Origin: Streptomyces sp. cf386
GTDB lineage: Bacteria > Actinomycetota > Actinomycetes > Streptomycetales > Streptomycetaceae
Assembly: GCF_900103585.1 (NCBI RefSeq)
Contig: NZ_FNHV01000001.1
Location: forward strand, 141,326-205,325
Direction: 5' to 3'
DNA: 64,000 nucleotides
In this document: positions 25,363-34,763 of the stretch, in pieces
Layout of the letters: the number at the start of each line of letters is the position of its first letter
Numbering within the stretch: the first letter of the stretch is position 1
The notes under the pieces: generated by a model
What the model saw: the letters and a program-made list of their open reading frames with translations, nothing else
The model's database searches: none
Told to the model about the DNA's origin: nothing
Program-made: the position numbers and the translations under genes

Positions 25363-26232
25363 GACGGACACCTCGGCCGCCCGGGCCAGGGAACGGCGGT
25401 CCGGGCGGCTGCCCTGGGAGATCGGCTCCCGCACCTCCGCCTCGGCGACGAGGTCGCGTGACCTCGTCACCCGCCACACCGAGGCGAGCAGCGAGTCATC
25501 GCCCACGAAGGCGGCCGCCGTGCCGGGGGCGCCGCCGGCCGCTCGGTAGTGCAGACGCACCGGCTGCACGGGCACGTCCGCATCCAGGGCGGCCTGGAAG
25601 GCGGCTCGGCGGAAGTGACCCTGGGCGCGGCCGCACCAGGTGCTGCCCTCGGGGAAGACGGCGACCGCCTCGCCCGAGCGCAGCGCCTGGGCGATCCGGG
25701 CCACCGTGGCGGGCAGGGCGCGGATACGGTCCCGGTCGATGAACAGGGCACCGCCGCGGGCGGTCAGCCACCCCGCGACCGGCCAGTCCCGGATCTCCGA
25801 CTTGGCGAGCATCCTGGCCGGGCGCACGGCGGCGAGCAGCGGGATGTCCAGCCAGGAGATGTGGTTGGCGACGAGCAGCAGCCCGCCGTCGGGTGCGGCG
25901 CCGCCGTCGATCCGCACCCGGACGCCCGAGGCCCGCACGACCCAGCGGCACCAGCGCCGTATCAGTCCCGCGGGTATGCGCCCGCCGAGCGGGCTGGCGG
26001 CGAACCCGGCGACCAGCAGGAACAGGACCGCTACGAGCCGCAGGGCGGCCAGGGGCATGGCCCTGGCCGGTCCTGTCACGTCCACGCACGTCCGCGGGGT
26101 GCAGGGCGCGCTGGGCCGCCAGAGGGTCGCCACCTCGACGGCGTGGGCACGCGCGGCCGGTGCGCCGGTCGGCCCGGCGGTGGGAGCGGTCGCCGTCGGG
26201 ACACCCAGGGCTCCGAGGGAGGAGGTGCTCAT
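25159..26232 (-). CDS. olsA: Lysophospholipid-type acyltransferase, ornithine-lipid OlsA
   Basis: A 357-residue frame with a polar N terminus, a membrane segment (about 61-82) and a PlsC domain. The domain shows NHISWLDIP (HX4D catalytic site), GGALFIDRDR and VFPEGSTWCGRAQGHFRRA. It starts 15 bases after the OlsB-like gene. In the ols pathway it would add the second acyl chain to lyso-ornithine lipid. The last ~65 residues (after about RSLARAAEVSVLLGAHQP) are unlike the family and lie opposite the nucleotidyltransferase gene. The end may therefore be an extended readthrough tail. Confidence 0.82.
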   Translation of the reverse strand: MSTSSLGALGVPTATAPTAGPTGAPAARAHAVEVATLWRPSAPCTPRTCVDVTGPARAMPLAALRLVAVLFLLVAGFAASPLGGRIPAGLIRRWCRWVVRASGVRVRIDGGAAPDGGLLLVANHISWLDIPLLAAVRPARMLAKSEIRDWPVAGWLTARGGALFIDRDRIRALPATVARIAQALRSGEAVAVFPEGSTWCGRAQGHFRRAAFQAALDADVPVQPVRLHYRAAGGAPGTAAAFVGDDSLLASVWRVTRSRDLVAEAEVREPISQGSRPDRRSLARAAEVSVLLGAHQPEILAPGVQHRPVTRPAGRGLHTGEQPPLDRHVAARGDTVHGSQQGVAVPAGQRVAGKLPA

Positions 26233-26246
26233 GGCCGCCCCGTCCG

Positions 26247-27017
26247 TCACGCCGGGACGAGGGAGAGGAAGTGCCGCAGATAGCGCGCGTTGATCCGGCG
26301 CATCGACAGCAGCACGTACATGTCGGCGACCCCGAACTCCGGGTCGTGCGCGGGCTCGCCGCAGACCCAGGCGCCCAGGCGGACGTAGCCGCGCAGCAGG
26401 GCGGGCAGCTCGACGCGCGTGGCGGGGACGGGGGCGGTCGGCTGCCAGGGGCGCAGCGGCCGTACCCGGTACTCCTCCGGGGCCAGGTGCTTGGCCTGCA
26501 CCCGGTCCCAGGTCGCCGCCGCGAGCGTGCCGCCGTCGGCGAGCGGGATGGAGCAGCAGCCGGCCAGCCACTCGTGGCCGTGGTCGACCATGTAGCGGGC
26601 GATGCCGGCCCAGATCAGGCTGATCACGGCGCCGTCGCGGTGGTCGGGGTGGACGCAGGAGCGGCCGACCTCGACGAGATTCGGACGCAGGGAGTCGATC
26701 CGGGTGAGGTCGAACTCGCCTTCCGAGTACAGTCGGCCCGCGACGGCGGCCCGCTCCGGCGGGAGCAGTCGGTAGGTGCCGACGACCTGTCCGGACACCT
26801 CCTCGCGGACGAGCAGATGGTCGCAGTACGCGTCGAAGGCGTCGATGTCGTGACCCGGCTGCGGGGTGGTCAGCAGGGCCCCCATCTCGCCGGCGAAGAC
26901 GTCGTGCCGCAGCCGCTGGGCGGCGCGCACGTCCTCCTCGTTGCGGGCGAGGCCCACGGTGTAGCGGGTGGGCGCCGTGGGCTGCGGGGGACGGTCGACG
27001 GTCAGTACGCCGGTCAT
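26247..27017 (-). CDS. olsB: Ornithine N-acyltransferase-like GNAT protein, OlsB
   Basis: A 256-residue acyl-ACP-type GNAT. It has VGLARNEEDVRAAQRLRHDV and FAGEMGA, then DAFDAYCDHLLVRE, GTYRLLPPE, and EVGRSCVHPDHRDGAVISLI, matching OlsB/hemolysin-like acyltransferases. OlsB makes 3-hydroxyacyl-ornithine, the first step of ornithine lipids, phosphate-free membrane lipids often made under phosphate stress. The ATG is preceded by AGGAG. The immediate OlsA-like neighbour supports the pathway call. Confidence 0.85.
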   Translation of the reverse strand: MTGVLTVDRPPQPTAPTRYTVGLARNEEDVRAAQRLRHDVFAGEMGALLTTPQPGHDIDAFDAYCDHLLVREEVSGQVVGTYRLLPPERAAVAGRLYSEGEFDLTRIDSLRPNLVEVGRSCVHPDHRDGAVISLIWAGIARYMVDHGHEWLAGCCSIPLADGGTLAAATWDRVQAKHLAPEEYRVRPLRPWQPTAPVPATRVELPALLRGYVRLGAWVCGEPAHDPEFGVADMYVLLSMRRINARYLRHFLSLVPA

Positions 27018-27320
27018 GGCTTACTCCTGGTCACGGGCCGGGGACGGCGAGCGGCGGGAAGTTGCGAGCGGTGCGTGGTGCCGCCCCTGTTCTTCCTATG
27101 CCGGTTGGCGTACGCGTGACCTGTGTCAGGAGAGCGGATGTGCGGATGCTGAACGGCGTGAACTCGTACCGGTCGTCCACATTCCGGTGCCCGACCGGTC
27201 AGCCGACCGGTCCGGTGCTGTTCACCTGACGGGCGTGGGAACGCGAGACGGGGCCGGAGAGCACCACTCCCGGCCCCGTCCGTCCGCACCTGTCGGCGAA
27301 CGTCTGCTGGATGACGCGGA
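27018..27320. other. 303-base gap between sdhB end and olsB start
   Basis: It holds the sdh terminator (27248-27279) and, nearer 27020-27150, the presumed olsB promoter, for which I see no clear -35/-10 pair. No gene-like frame. Confidence 0.4.
27248..27279 (-). terminator. Strong hairpin terminator of sdhCAB
   Basis: ACGGGGCCGG (27248-27257) pairs perfectly with CCGGCCCCGT (27270-27279), 12-base loop, about 40 bases beyond the sdhB stop. Confidence 0.75.
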
Positions 27321-28067
27321 CTACCGCTTCACCTTCCGCGTGGCCCTCAGCCACTCCTTGTTCATGCTCGTGATGGACATGAGCGGGATGCCCTTGGGAC
27401 AGGCGGTGGCGCACTCACCGGTGAGCGTGCACCCGCCGAACCCCTCCTCGTCCATCTGCTCCACCATGTCCAGCACCCGCGTCTCGCGTTCGGGCGCCCC
27501 CTGCGGCAGCACGTTCAGATGGTTGATCTTGGCGGAAGTGAACAGCATCGCCGCCCCGTTGGGACAGGCCGCCACACAGGCGCCGCACCCGATGCACTCG
27601 GCGTGCTCGAAGGCGAAGTCGGCGTCCGGCTTGGGCACCGGCGTGGCGTGCGCCTCCGGCGCGGCACCCGTCGGGGCGGTGATGTAGCCACCGGCCTGGA
27701 TGATCCGGTCGAAGGCCGTCCGGTCCACCACCAGGTCCTTGATCACCGGGAACGCCGACGCCCGCCACGGCTCGATGTCGATCGTGTCGCCGTCCTCGAA
27801 GGACCGCATGTGCAGCTGGCAGGTGGTCGTCCGCTCGGGCCCGTGGGCGTCGCCGTTGATCACGAGCGAGCAGGCGCCGCAGATGCCCTCACGGCAGTCG
27901 TGGTCGAAGGCGACCGGGTCCTCGCCCTTGAGGATGAGCTCCTCGTTGAGGGTGTCGAGCATCTCCAGGAAGGACATGTCGGTGGAGATGCCGTCCACCT
28001 CGTACGTGGACATGGCGCCTTCGGCGTCGGCGTTCTTCTGCCGCCAGACGCGCAGGGTGAGCTTCAT
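27321..28067 (-). CDS. sdhB: Succinate dehydrogenase iron-sulphur subunit
   Basis: A 248-residue protein carrying three clusters: [2Fe-2S] in [16 protein letters not shown], [4Fe-4S] in [15 protein letters not shown], and [3Fe-4S]/second set in [17 protein letters not shown]. It passes electrons from SdhA flavin to the membrane haem subunit. Its start overlaps the sdhA stop by four bases (ATGA). It is the last gene of the operon. Confidence 0.95.
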   Translation of the reverse strand: MKLTLRVWRQKNADAEGAMSTYEVDGISTDMSFLEMLDTLNEELILKGEDPVAFDHDCREGICGACSLVINGDAHGPERTTTCQLHMRSFEDGDTIDIEPWRASAFPVIKDLVVDRTAFDRIIQAGGYITAPTGAAPEAHATPVPKPDADFAFEHAECIGCGACVAACPNGAAMLFTSAKINHLNVLPQGAPERETRVLDMVEQMDEEGFGGCTLTGECATACPKGIPLMSITSMNKEWLRATRKVKR

Positions 28068-30010
28068 GCGTAGCTCCGCTGGGTGGGGTGGACGTACTCG
28101 AAGACCAGGTCTTCCTTGTGCAGCACGGGAGCGGCGCCCGTGTCGGTGAACTCCCAGGCCGCCGCGTAGGCGAACTCGTCGTCCTTGCGGGCCGCTTCGC
28201 CGTCCGGCGTCTGCGACTCCTCGCGGAAGTGGCCGCCGCAGGACTCGTCGCGGTGCAGTGCGTCGAGGCACATCAGCTCGGCGAGCTCCAGGTAGTCGAT
28301 GACGCGGTTGGCCTTCTCCAGCGACTGGTTGAACTCCTCGCCGGTGCCCGGGACCTTGATCCGCCGCCAGAACTCCTCGCGGATCTGCGGGATGCGGCTC
28401 AGCGCCTTGCGGAGTCCGGAGTCGGTGCGGGCCATGCCGCAGAACTCCCACATCAGCTCGCCGACTTCACGGTGGAAGGAGTCCGGCGTGCGGTCGCCGT
28501 CCACGGCCAGCAGTAGGTTGAGCCGGTCCTGGGTCTCGGCCAGCACCTCCTGGACGACCGGGTGCTCGTCGGTGACCTTCTCGTGGTGCGGGTTGCGGGC
28601 GAGGTAGTCGTTGATGGTGGCCGGCAGCACGAAGTAGCCGTCGGCCAGGCCCTGCATCAGCGCCGAGGCACCGAGCCGGTTCGCCCCGTGGTCGGAGAAG
28701 TTGGCCTCGCCGATCGCGAACAGGCCGGGGACGGTGGTCTGCAGGTCGTAGTCGACCCACAGGCCGCCCATCGTGTAGTGCACGGCCGGGTAGATCCGCA
28801 TCGGCACCTCGTACGGATCCTCGTCGGTGATCCGCTGGTACATGTCGAAGAGGTTGCCGTACTTGGCCTCGACGGCCCCCCGGCCCATCCGCTTGATGGC
28901 GTCCGCGAAGTCGAGGTAGACGCCCTGTCCGCCGGGACCCACTCCCCTGCCCTCGTCGCAGACGTTCTTCGCGGCGCGGGAGGCGATGTCGCGGGGCACG
29001 AGGTTGCCGAAGGACGGGTAGATGCGCTCCAGGTAGTAGTCGCGCTCGCCCTCGGGGATCTTGTGGGCGGGCCGGTCGTCGCCCTTGGCCTTCGGCACCC
29101 AGATCCGGCCGTCGTTGCGCAGCGACTCGCTCATCAGCGTCAGCTTGGACTGGTGGTCGCCGGTGCGCGGGATGCAGGTGGGGTGGATCTGCGTGAAGCA
29201 GGGGTTGGCGAAGTAGGCGCCGCGCCGGTGGGCCCGCCAGACGGCGGTGGCGTTGGAGTTCATGGCGTTCGTCGACAGGTAGAAGACGTTGCCGTAGCCA
29301 CCGCTGGCGAGGACGACGGCGTCCGCGAAGTATGTGTCGATCTTGCCGGTGATGAGGTCCCGGGCGACGATGCCGCGCGCCCGTCCGTCGACGACGATCA
29401 GGTCGAGCATCTCGGTGCGCGGGTGCATCTCGACGTTGCCGGCCGCGATCTGCCGGCTCAGCGCCTGATACGCGCCGAGCAGCAGCTGCTGGCCCGTCTG
29501 GCCGCGGGCGTAGAACGTCCGCGACACCTGGACGCCGCCGAAGGAGCGCGTGTCGAGCAGACCGCCGTACTCGCGGGCGAACGGCACGCCCTGGGCCACG
29601 CACTGGTCGATGATCTCGACCGAGATCTGCGCGAGCCGGTGGACGTTGGACTCCCGGGCCCGGAAGTCGCCGCCCTTGACGGTGTCGTAGAACAGGCGGT
29701 GGATCGAGTCGCCGTCGTTGCGGTAGTTCTTCGCGGCGTTGATGCCGCCCTGCGCGGCGATGGAGTGGGCGCGGCGCGGGGAGTCCTGGTAGCAGAACTG
29801 GACGACGTGGTAGCCCTGTTCGGCGAGGGTGGCGCCCGCGGAGCCGCCGGCCAGTCCCGTCCCCACCACGATCACGGTGTGCTTGCGCCGGTTGGCGGGG
29901 TTGACCAGCTTGGCCTCGAAGCGGCGCTTGTCCCAGCGCTCGGCCACGGGGCCGGCGGGGGCCTTGGGGTCGACGACCGGTTCGCCGGTCGCGTAGTCGG
30001 TGTAGGTCAT
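28064..30010 (-). CDS. sdhA: Succinate dehydrogenase flavoprotein subunit
   Basis: A 648-residue flavoprotein. It has the nucleotide loop [20 protein letters not shown] and the covalent-FAD His in [15 protein letters not shown]. The active-site segment [14 protein letters not shown] and the capping region [20 protein letters not shown] are also present. The length and absence of a separate SdhD make this the B-type enzyme (SdhA-SdhB-cytochrome b558), which oxidises succinate to fumarate at the membrane. Streptomyces generally have another, four-subunit enzyme elsewhere, so this may be the accessory one. Confidence 0.95.
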   Translation of the reverse strand: MTYTDYATGEPVVDPKAPAGPVAERWDKRRFEAKLVNPANRRKHTVIVVGTGLAGGSAGATLAEQGYHVVQFCYQDSPRRAHSIAAQGGINAAKNYRNDGDSIHRLFYDTVKGGDFRARESNVHRLAQISVEIIDQCVAQGVPFAREYGGLLDTRSFGGVQVSRTFYARGQTGQQLLLGAYQALSRQIAAGNVEMHPRTEMLDLIVVDGRARGIVARDLITGKIDTYFADAVVLASGGYGNVFYLSTNAMNSNATAVWRAHRRGAYFANPCFTQIHPTCIPRTGDHQSKLTLMSESLRNDGRIWVPKAKGDDRPAHKIPEGERDYYLERIYPSFGNLVPRDIASRAAKNVCDEGRGVGPGGQGVYLDFADAIKRMGRGAVEAKYGNLFDMYQRITDEDPYEVPMRIYPAVHYTMGGLWVDYDLQTTVPGLFAIGEANFSDHGANRLGASALMQGLADGYFVLPATINDYLARNPHHEKVTDEHPVVQEVLAETQDRLNLLLAVDGDRTPDSFHREVGELMWEFCGMARTDSGLRKALSRIPQIREEFWRRIKVPGTGEEFNQSLEKANRVIDYLELAELMCLDALHRDESCGGHFREESQTPDGEAARKDDEFAYAAAWEFTDTGAAPVLHKEDLVFEYVHPTQRSYA

Positions 30011-30012
30011 CT

Positions 30013-30720
30013 TCAGCTCACCACTCCGGTCATGACGCCCACGGGTACGGCGATGAACCCGGCCGTGAGCAGCAGCGCGAGGACGTTGGCGCAGGTCTTC
30101 AGGGCGCGGTCGCGGGTGCGGCTGCCGGCGCCGAGGGTCTGGGCGGCGCTCCAGAAGCCGTGCCGGATGTGCAGGCCGAGCGCGAGCATCGCGACGATGT
30201 AGATGACGTTGCCGTACCAGGTGGAGAAGGTGTCCACGATGTTCTGGTACGGGTGGCCCTCCTGGAAGCCGCCCGAGTGCACGGTGCCGGTCGTCAGGTC
30301 GAGGATGTGCCAGACGATGAACAGGCCGAGGATGATCCCGCCCCAGCGCATGGTGCGCGTGGCGTAGGACGCCCGCTTCCTCTTGTGCACGTACTTGCTG
30401 GGGCGCGCCTTGATGTCGCGGCGGCTGAGCTGGTACGCCGAGGTGGCGTGCGCGACCACGGCGACGACCAGCACGATCCGGACGAGCCAGAGCGTCCACT
30501 CGTAGTGCATGAACGGCTCGCCGACGGTGCGCAGCCAGTGCGCGTAGTGGTTGAACTCGCCCGCCCCGAAGAAGATCTTCAGGTTTCCGATCATGTGGAC
30601 GACCAGGTACAGCAGCATGATCAGCCCGCTGACCGCCATCACGGTCTTCTTGCCGACGGTGGAGTCCCACACCGTGCGTGCCATGGACGGCCGTCGATCC
30701 GTCCGCGTTGCCAGAGCCAT
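30013..30720 (-). CDS. sdhC: Succinate dehydrogenase cytochrome b558 subunit
   Basis: A 235-residue membrane anchor with five hydrophobic segments (starting near 31, 78, 125, 165 and 208). His residues suited to two haem b groups lie in [35 protein letters not shown] and [12 protein letters not shown]. Five helices and one anchor protein define the B-type quinone-reactive module. The start is either ATG 30720 or ATG 30684; neither has a strong ribosome site. It is the first gene of sdhCAB, divergent from a LysR gene. Confidence 0.9.
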   Translation of the reverse strand: MALATRTDRRPSMARTVWDSTVGKKTVMAVSGLIMLLYLVVHMIGNLKIFFGAGEFNHYAHWLRTVGEPFMHYEWTLWLVRIVLVVAVVAHATSAYQLSRRDIKARPSKYVHKRKRASYATRTMRWGGIILGLFIVWHILDLTTGTVHSGGFQEGHPYQNIVDTFSTWYGNVIYIVAMLALGLHIRHGFWSAAQTLGAGSRTRDRALKTCANVLALLLTAGFIAVPVGVMTGVVS

Positions 30721-30779
30721 GGAACACGACGCTAGAGGCGGACCACCCCATCGGTCCAAGACATGGTCCGGCTCGTTTC

Positions 30780-30796
30780 CATAGCCACTGACTATG
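30780..30796. promoter_or_regulatory. LysR-type T-N11-A dyad in the sdhC/LysR divergent promoter
   Basis: CATAG-N7-CTATG, with T30782 and A30794 exactly 11 bases apart, 60 bases upstream of sdhC and overlapping the LysR -10 (TATGCT, 30793-30798). This is the expected position for autoregulation and control of sdhCAB. Confidence 0.6.
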
Positions 30797-30804
30797 CTGG
30801 TTGG

Positions 30805-31689
30805 ATGCAGTTCCAGCAGCTCCAGTACTTCGTGGCGGTCGCCGAGACCCGGCACTTCACCCGGGCCGCCGACCTGGTGCATGTCGCGCAGCCCTCCCTG
30901 TCGCAGCAGATCAAGGCGCTGGAGCGGGAGTTGGGCGCGGACCTGTTCCTGCGGGCGCGCGGCAACATCACGCTGACGGACGCCGGTGAGGCCCTGCTGC
31001 CGCTGGCTCGGCGCATCCTGGCCGACGCGGACACCGCACGGCACGAGGTGCAGGAGCTGGTGCAGCTGCGCCAGGGCCGGGTCCGCCTCGGCGCGACGCC
31101 CAGCCTGTGCACGGGCCTGCTCCCGGACGTGCTGCGCGCCTTCCACGACCGCTATCCCGGCATCCAGCTGCTGATCGAGGAGGGCGGCTCGCACGACCTG
31201 GTACGGGAGCTCGCGCGCGGCGCCCTGGATCTCGCCCTGGTCGTCCTCCCCCTGCCGAGCCCGTCCCCCGCGCTGACCACGGTGGAGCTGCTGCGCGAGG
31301 ACCTGGTGGTCGTCTCCTCACCGGAGGCGCCCCGCCCGGGCGACGGCCGGCGCACCGTGCGCATCGCCGACCTGGAGGGCGAACGCCTGGTGATGTTCCG
31401 GCACGGCTACGACCTGCGCGAACTGACCGTCGCCGCGTGCCGCGCCGAGGGCTTCGAGCCGGACTTCGCGGTCGAGGGCGGCGAGATGGACGCGGTGCTC
31501 GGGTTCGTGCGGGCGGGGCTGGGCGTGGCCGTCGTACCGCGCATGGTGGCGGCGCGGTCGGGCCGGGGTCTACGGGTCACCCCGCTGGCCCGGCCCGGAC
31601 TGCACCGGACGATCGCGCTGGCCCACCGCAGTGACGTGGCTCCGCCTCGGGCCGCTCGGGAGTTGCAGCGCATGCTGTTGGAGCGCTGA
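30805..31689 (+). CDS. LysR-family regulator, divergent from sdhCAB
   Basis: A 294-residue LTTR. The N-terminal winged helix reads [40 protein letters not shown], and the effector domain starts near [23 protein letters not shown] 30805 is only six bases from the TATGCT element, so the transcript looks leaderless. The longer upstream frame is rejected. Its divergent placement and the shared dyad suggest it controls sdhCAB in response to a carboxylate or redox-linked ligand. Confidence 0.9.
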   Translation: MQFQQLQYFVAVAETRHFTRAADLVHVAQPSLSQQIKALERELGADLFLRARGNITLTDAGEALLPLARRILADADTARHEVQELVQLRQGRVRLGATPSLCTGLLPDVLRAFHDRYPGIQLLIEEGGSHDLVRELARGALDLALVVLPLPSPSPALTTVELLREDLVVVSSPEAPRPGDGRRTVRIADLEGERLVMFRHGYDLRELTVAACRAEGFEPDFAVEGGEMDAVLGFVRAGLGVAVVPRMVAARSGRGLRVTPLARPGLHRTIALAHRSDVAPPRAARELQRMLLER

Positions 31690-31695
31690 GCCGCC

Positions 31696-32586
31696 TCAGG
31701 TTCGGGGCGTCAGGAGATCCGGCATGCCGATGCGCTCGTAGAAGTCGGCGCGGACGCTGTCGGCGACGTCGCTCACCCGCTCGGAGCCGTCGTCGGCCGG
31801 GTCGATGGTGGTGCGGAAGGGGCGCTCGCCCTTCGGTGTGCCGACGATACGGACGATGGCGTCGGCGACCTCGCGGACGTCGGCGTCGGCCGGTGCCAGG
31901 GCGGCCAGGGCCTTGCCGATGTCGTCCATCAACCCCGCGTACAAGGTGTCGTACGCCTCCGCGGTGGCCGTGTCCCCGGGGTGCATCGCGTGGGCGAAGT
32001 GGTTGGTGCCCGAGGTGTAGGAGCCGGGGACCACGAGGGCCGTGTCGATGCCGAAGCGGCTCAGCTCGACCGCGTAGCTCTTGGCCAGGTGGTCCATCGC
32101 GGCTTTGGCACCGAAGTAGGGGCCGAGGTAGGGCGGGGTGCCGCCGAAGGTGCTGGACGACCCCACCCACAGCAGCAGACCGTCCCGCCGGGCCCGCATC
32201 TGTGGCAGCACGGCCCGGTTGACGCGCTGCGTGGAGAGCACGTTGGTGTCGTAGATCTCGGCGATCTGCTCGGGCGTGAACGCCTCGGTCGGGCCGAGCA
32301 CCATGTGCCCGGCGTTGTGGACGACGACGTCGATCCGCCCGGCCTCGGCCGTCACCGACGCGACCGCGGCATCAACCGACTCCTGGCTGGAGACGTCGAG
32401 TTCGACGGTACGCAGCACGACACCGTGCTGTCGGGCGTAGTCCTCGGCGTCGGCGACGGCCAGGGCGTTGCGGCCGGTGGTCTGCCGTATCCCGGCGTAG
32501 ACGGTGTGGCCGGCGTCGGCGAGGGCACGGGCGGTCAGGGCGCCGAAGCCGCTGGAGGCACCCGTGACGAGGGCGACGTAGGGCAT
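31696..32586 (-). CDS. Short-chain dehydrogenase/reductase
   Basis: A 296-residue classical SDR. It has VTGASSGFGALTARALADAG (NADP-type loop), HNAGHMVLG, and WVGSSSTFGGTPPYLGPYFG AKAA with the catalytic Ser and YxxxK (YFGAK). It follows the zinc alcohol dehydrogenase gene by 40 bases on the same strand. A LysR gene lies further upstream, so the three may form one regulated unit. The substrate is unknown. Confidence 0.88.
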   Translation of the reverse strand: MPYVALVTGASSGFGALTARALADAGHTVYAGIRQTTGRNALAVADAEDYARQHGVVLRTVELDVSSQESVDAAVASVTAEAGRIDVVVHNAGHMVLGPTEAFTPEQIAEIYDTNVLSTQRVNRAVLPQMRARRDGLLLWVGSSSTFGGTPPYLGPYFGAKAAMDHLAKSYAVELSRFGIDTALVVPGSYTSGTNHFAHAMHPGDTATAEAYDTLYAGLMDDIGKALAALAPADADVREVADAIVRIVGTPKGERPFRTTIDPADDGSERVSDVADSVRADFYERIGMPDLLTPRT

Positions 32587-32626
32587 GGTGATCTCCTTGC
32601 GCGAAGGCGGACGGTGATCCGGCGGA

Positions 32627-33637
32627 TCAGGCGAAAGTGATGACGCTGCGGCCGTGCGCCGATCCGTCGGCCATCGCGTCGAGGACGGCCGGTGCCTGGT
32701 CCAGGGTGATCGGCGTGACGTCGGGCAGGATGCCGTGGGCCGCCGAGAAGGCGAGGGTGTCGCGCAGGTCGTGGGGCGAGCCGGAGGGCGACGCGGCCAC
32801 GCGCAGGCGGTTGAAGACCATCGGCGCAGTGGGCAGGGTGAGCGGCTCGGAGCCGTAGCCGAGGAGCAGGAGGGTGCCGTCGGGGGCGAGGCCGCCCAGG
32901 GTGGCGGAGGCCGCGGCGGTGGACGGGGCGGCGTTGAGCACCAGGTCGGCGCCGCCGTCCCAGGCCCCCAGCGCCTCGGCCGGGTCGGACTCGTCGGTGG
33001 CGACGAACAGTTCGGCGCCCAGTGTCTTGGCCTGGTCCTCGCCGCGCCGGGAGCGGCCCACCACGGCGACGCGGGCGCCCATGGCGGCGGCGTAGCGCAC
33101 GGCCAGCGCACCCACTCCGCCGAGTCCGACGACGGCGACCCGGGATCCGGCCGTCGCGCCGCCCTGCCGCAGGCCGTTGAACGCGGTGAGGCCGGCGCAC
33201 ATCAGGGGAGCCGCGGCCACCGGGTCGAGGCCGTCCGGCAGCGGAGTGACGAAGTCGGCCTTGAGCAGCGCGTACTCGGCGTAGCCGCCGTCCGCCACGA
33301 TGCCGGTGATCCGCTTGCGGGGGCACAGGATCTGGTCTCCGCGCACACAGTGGTCGCAGTGCCCGCAGGAGTCGTACAGGAACTGGGCGCCCACCACGGT
33401 GCCGACCTCGGGCCAGGTCACGCCCTGGCCGACGGCGGTCACCACTCCGGTGATCTCGTGGCCGGGGACGACGGGGTACCGGGCGAAGGGGTAGTGGCCG
33501 CGCAGCAGGTTCAGGTCGGAGAAGCAGACGCCGCAGGCGGTCACCTTGACCAGGACCTCGCCGGCGGCGGGCTGGGGGACGTCGAGGGTGTCGAGGGTGA
33601 GCGGGAGGTTCGCGCCGGTGGCGACGGCAGCACGCAT
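32627..33637 (-). CDS. Zinc-dependent alcohol dehydrogenase
   Basis: A 336-residue medium-chain dehydrogenase. Catalytic zinc ligands lie in TACGVCFSDLN and PGHEITG, and four structural Cys in CGHCDHCVRGDQILC. The Rossmann loop is VVGLGGVGALAVRYAAAMGA. The second position after GVGA...GARVAVVGRS suggests NADP use. It resembles the AdhA/CAD branch that reduces aldehydes or ketones. The start is ATG 33637; the open extension upstream is not conserved-looking. Confidence 0.9.
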   Translation of the reverse strand: MRAAVATGANLPLTLDTLDVPQPAAGEVLVKVTACGVCFSDLNLLRGHYPFARYPVVPGHEITGVVTAVGQGVTWPEVGTVVGAQFLYDSCGHCDHCVRGDQILCPRKRITGIVADGGYAEYALLKADFVTPLPDGLDPVAAAPLMCAGLTAFNGLRQGGATAGSRVAVVGLGGVGALAVRYAAAMGARVAVVGRSRRGEDQAKTLGAELFVATDESDPAEALGAWDGGADLVLNAAPSTAAASATLGGLAPDGTLLLLGYGSEPLTLPTAPMVFNRLRVAASPSGSPHDLRDTLAFSAAHGILPDVTPITLDQAPAVLDAMADGSAHGRSVITFA

Positions 33638-33762
33638 CGCGGGCTCCAGTGGTCGGGGAGGTACTCGGGAAGTTCCGGTGCCTCCGAGTCTTGGGGGGCC
33701 GGTGCGGCCCCGTCCAATGCCTCTTCCCGCGCGATTGATGCCGAGTCGGCATGAGCGCAGGT

Positions 33763-34665
33763 CTACGTCGTGTCTCTCACTCGCACGGCCGCACGCACCG
33801 CCTCGACGAAGCTCGTGACGAGCGGTGAGGGGCGCCCACCGTTCCAGGCCAGGGCCACCTGCCCCGGCGGTGCGTCGGCGACCGGGACGTAGGCGATGTC
33901 GGACCTGGGGAACGCCGCCGCGACGGAGTTCGGCACGAACGCGATGCCGCGCCCGCCCCGGACATAGCCCAGCAGTTCCTCCATGTCGTGGAAGGCGGGG
34001 CCGTGGCCGGGCCGGGTGCCGTCGGGGCGCGGGTCGGCGTTCCATACGGCCGACCAGGCCTCGGCGGCGTCGGCGTACTCCAGGACCGGATCGTCGGCCA
34101 ACGCGGCGAGGGCGACCTTCGCGTCGCGTGCTCGTGGGTGATCGACGGGCAGGACGGCGGTGAGGTGCTCGCGGTACAGCGGGAGCACCTCCACCCCGTC
34201 CGCCTCGACGGGCAGCCGGACGAACCCGACGTCGGCACCGCCCTCCAGCAGGACCCGCGCCTGGCTCCACCAGCGCAGCCGGACCAGCTCGATGGACACA
34301 TGGGGACGCTGCCCGGAGAACGCGTTCAGCGCGAGGCTGACGTCCGTGCCGAGCATGAACCCGACGACCAGCGCGTCGTCACCGGCGCTGATGCGCCGGG
34401 CTCGCTCCTGGGCGGCCTCCGAAGCGGCGAGCAGCGCCTTGGCGTCGCGCAGGAACTGTTCACCGGCCGGGGTTAGCGTGACGTCGCGGGTGCTGCGGGT
34501 GAACAGGTCGACCCGCAGGTCGTGCTCCAACTGCCGCACCTGCCTGGACAGCGCGGGCTGGGTGACATGCAGGGCGAGGGCCGCCTGACCGAAGTGCCTG
34601 CGCTCGGCCACGGCCACGAAGTAGCGCAGCTTGCGCAGATCCAGATCGATCGGCCCGTCAGGCAT
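33763..34665 (-). CDS. LysR-family transcriptional regulator
   Basis: A 300-residue LTTR with the helix-turn-helix DLRKLRYFVAVAERRHFGQA, ALALHVTQPALSRQVRQLE and an effector domain from about residue 95. It is the gene upstream of the two dehydrogenases on the same strand (125-base gap), so it is the likely local regulator. The C terminus (AVRAAVRVRDTT) is of normal length. Confidence 0.88.
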   Translation of the reverse strand: MPDGPIDLDLRKLRYFVAVAERRHFGQAALALHVTQPALSRQVRQLEHDLRVDLFTRSTRDVTLTPAGEQFLRDAKALLAASEAAQERARRISAGDDALVVGFMLGTDVSLALNAFSGQRPHVSIELVRLRWWSQARVLLEGGADVGFVRLPVEADGVEVLPLYREHLTAVLPVDHPRARDAKVALAALADDPVLEYADAAEAWSAVWNADPRPDGTRPGHGPAFHDMEELLGYVRGGRGIAFVPNSVAAAFPRSDIAYVPVADAPPGQVALAWNGGRPSPLVTSFVEAVRAAVRVRDTT

Positions 34666-34763
34666 GGCTTCACGCTATACGACCGTGCGCAGGCCGTCCG
34701 GGGCCGAGGACCGGCCGAACGGGAGAGGAGAGCAGCGCCCACCGTCCCGTACGGCCGCGGCGT

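Noticed and set aside
32586..33111. N-terminal extension of the SDR into the alcohol dehydrogenase gene
   Set aside because: It overlaps the dehydrogenase in another frame; the SDR nucleotide-binding motif begins right after ATG 32586.
34666..34763. Possible terminator between rmdA and the LysR gene
   Set aside because: Only 5-bp GGCCG/CGGCC pairings with mismatched interior; not convincing against GC-rich background.
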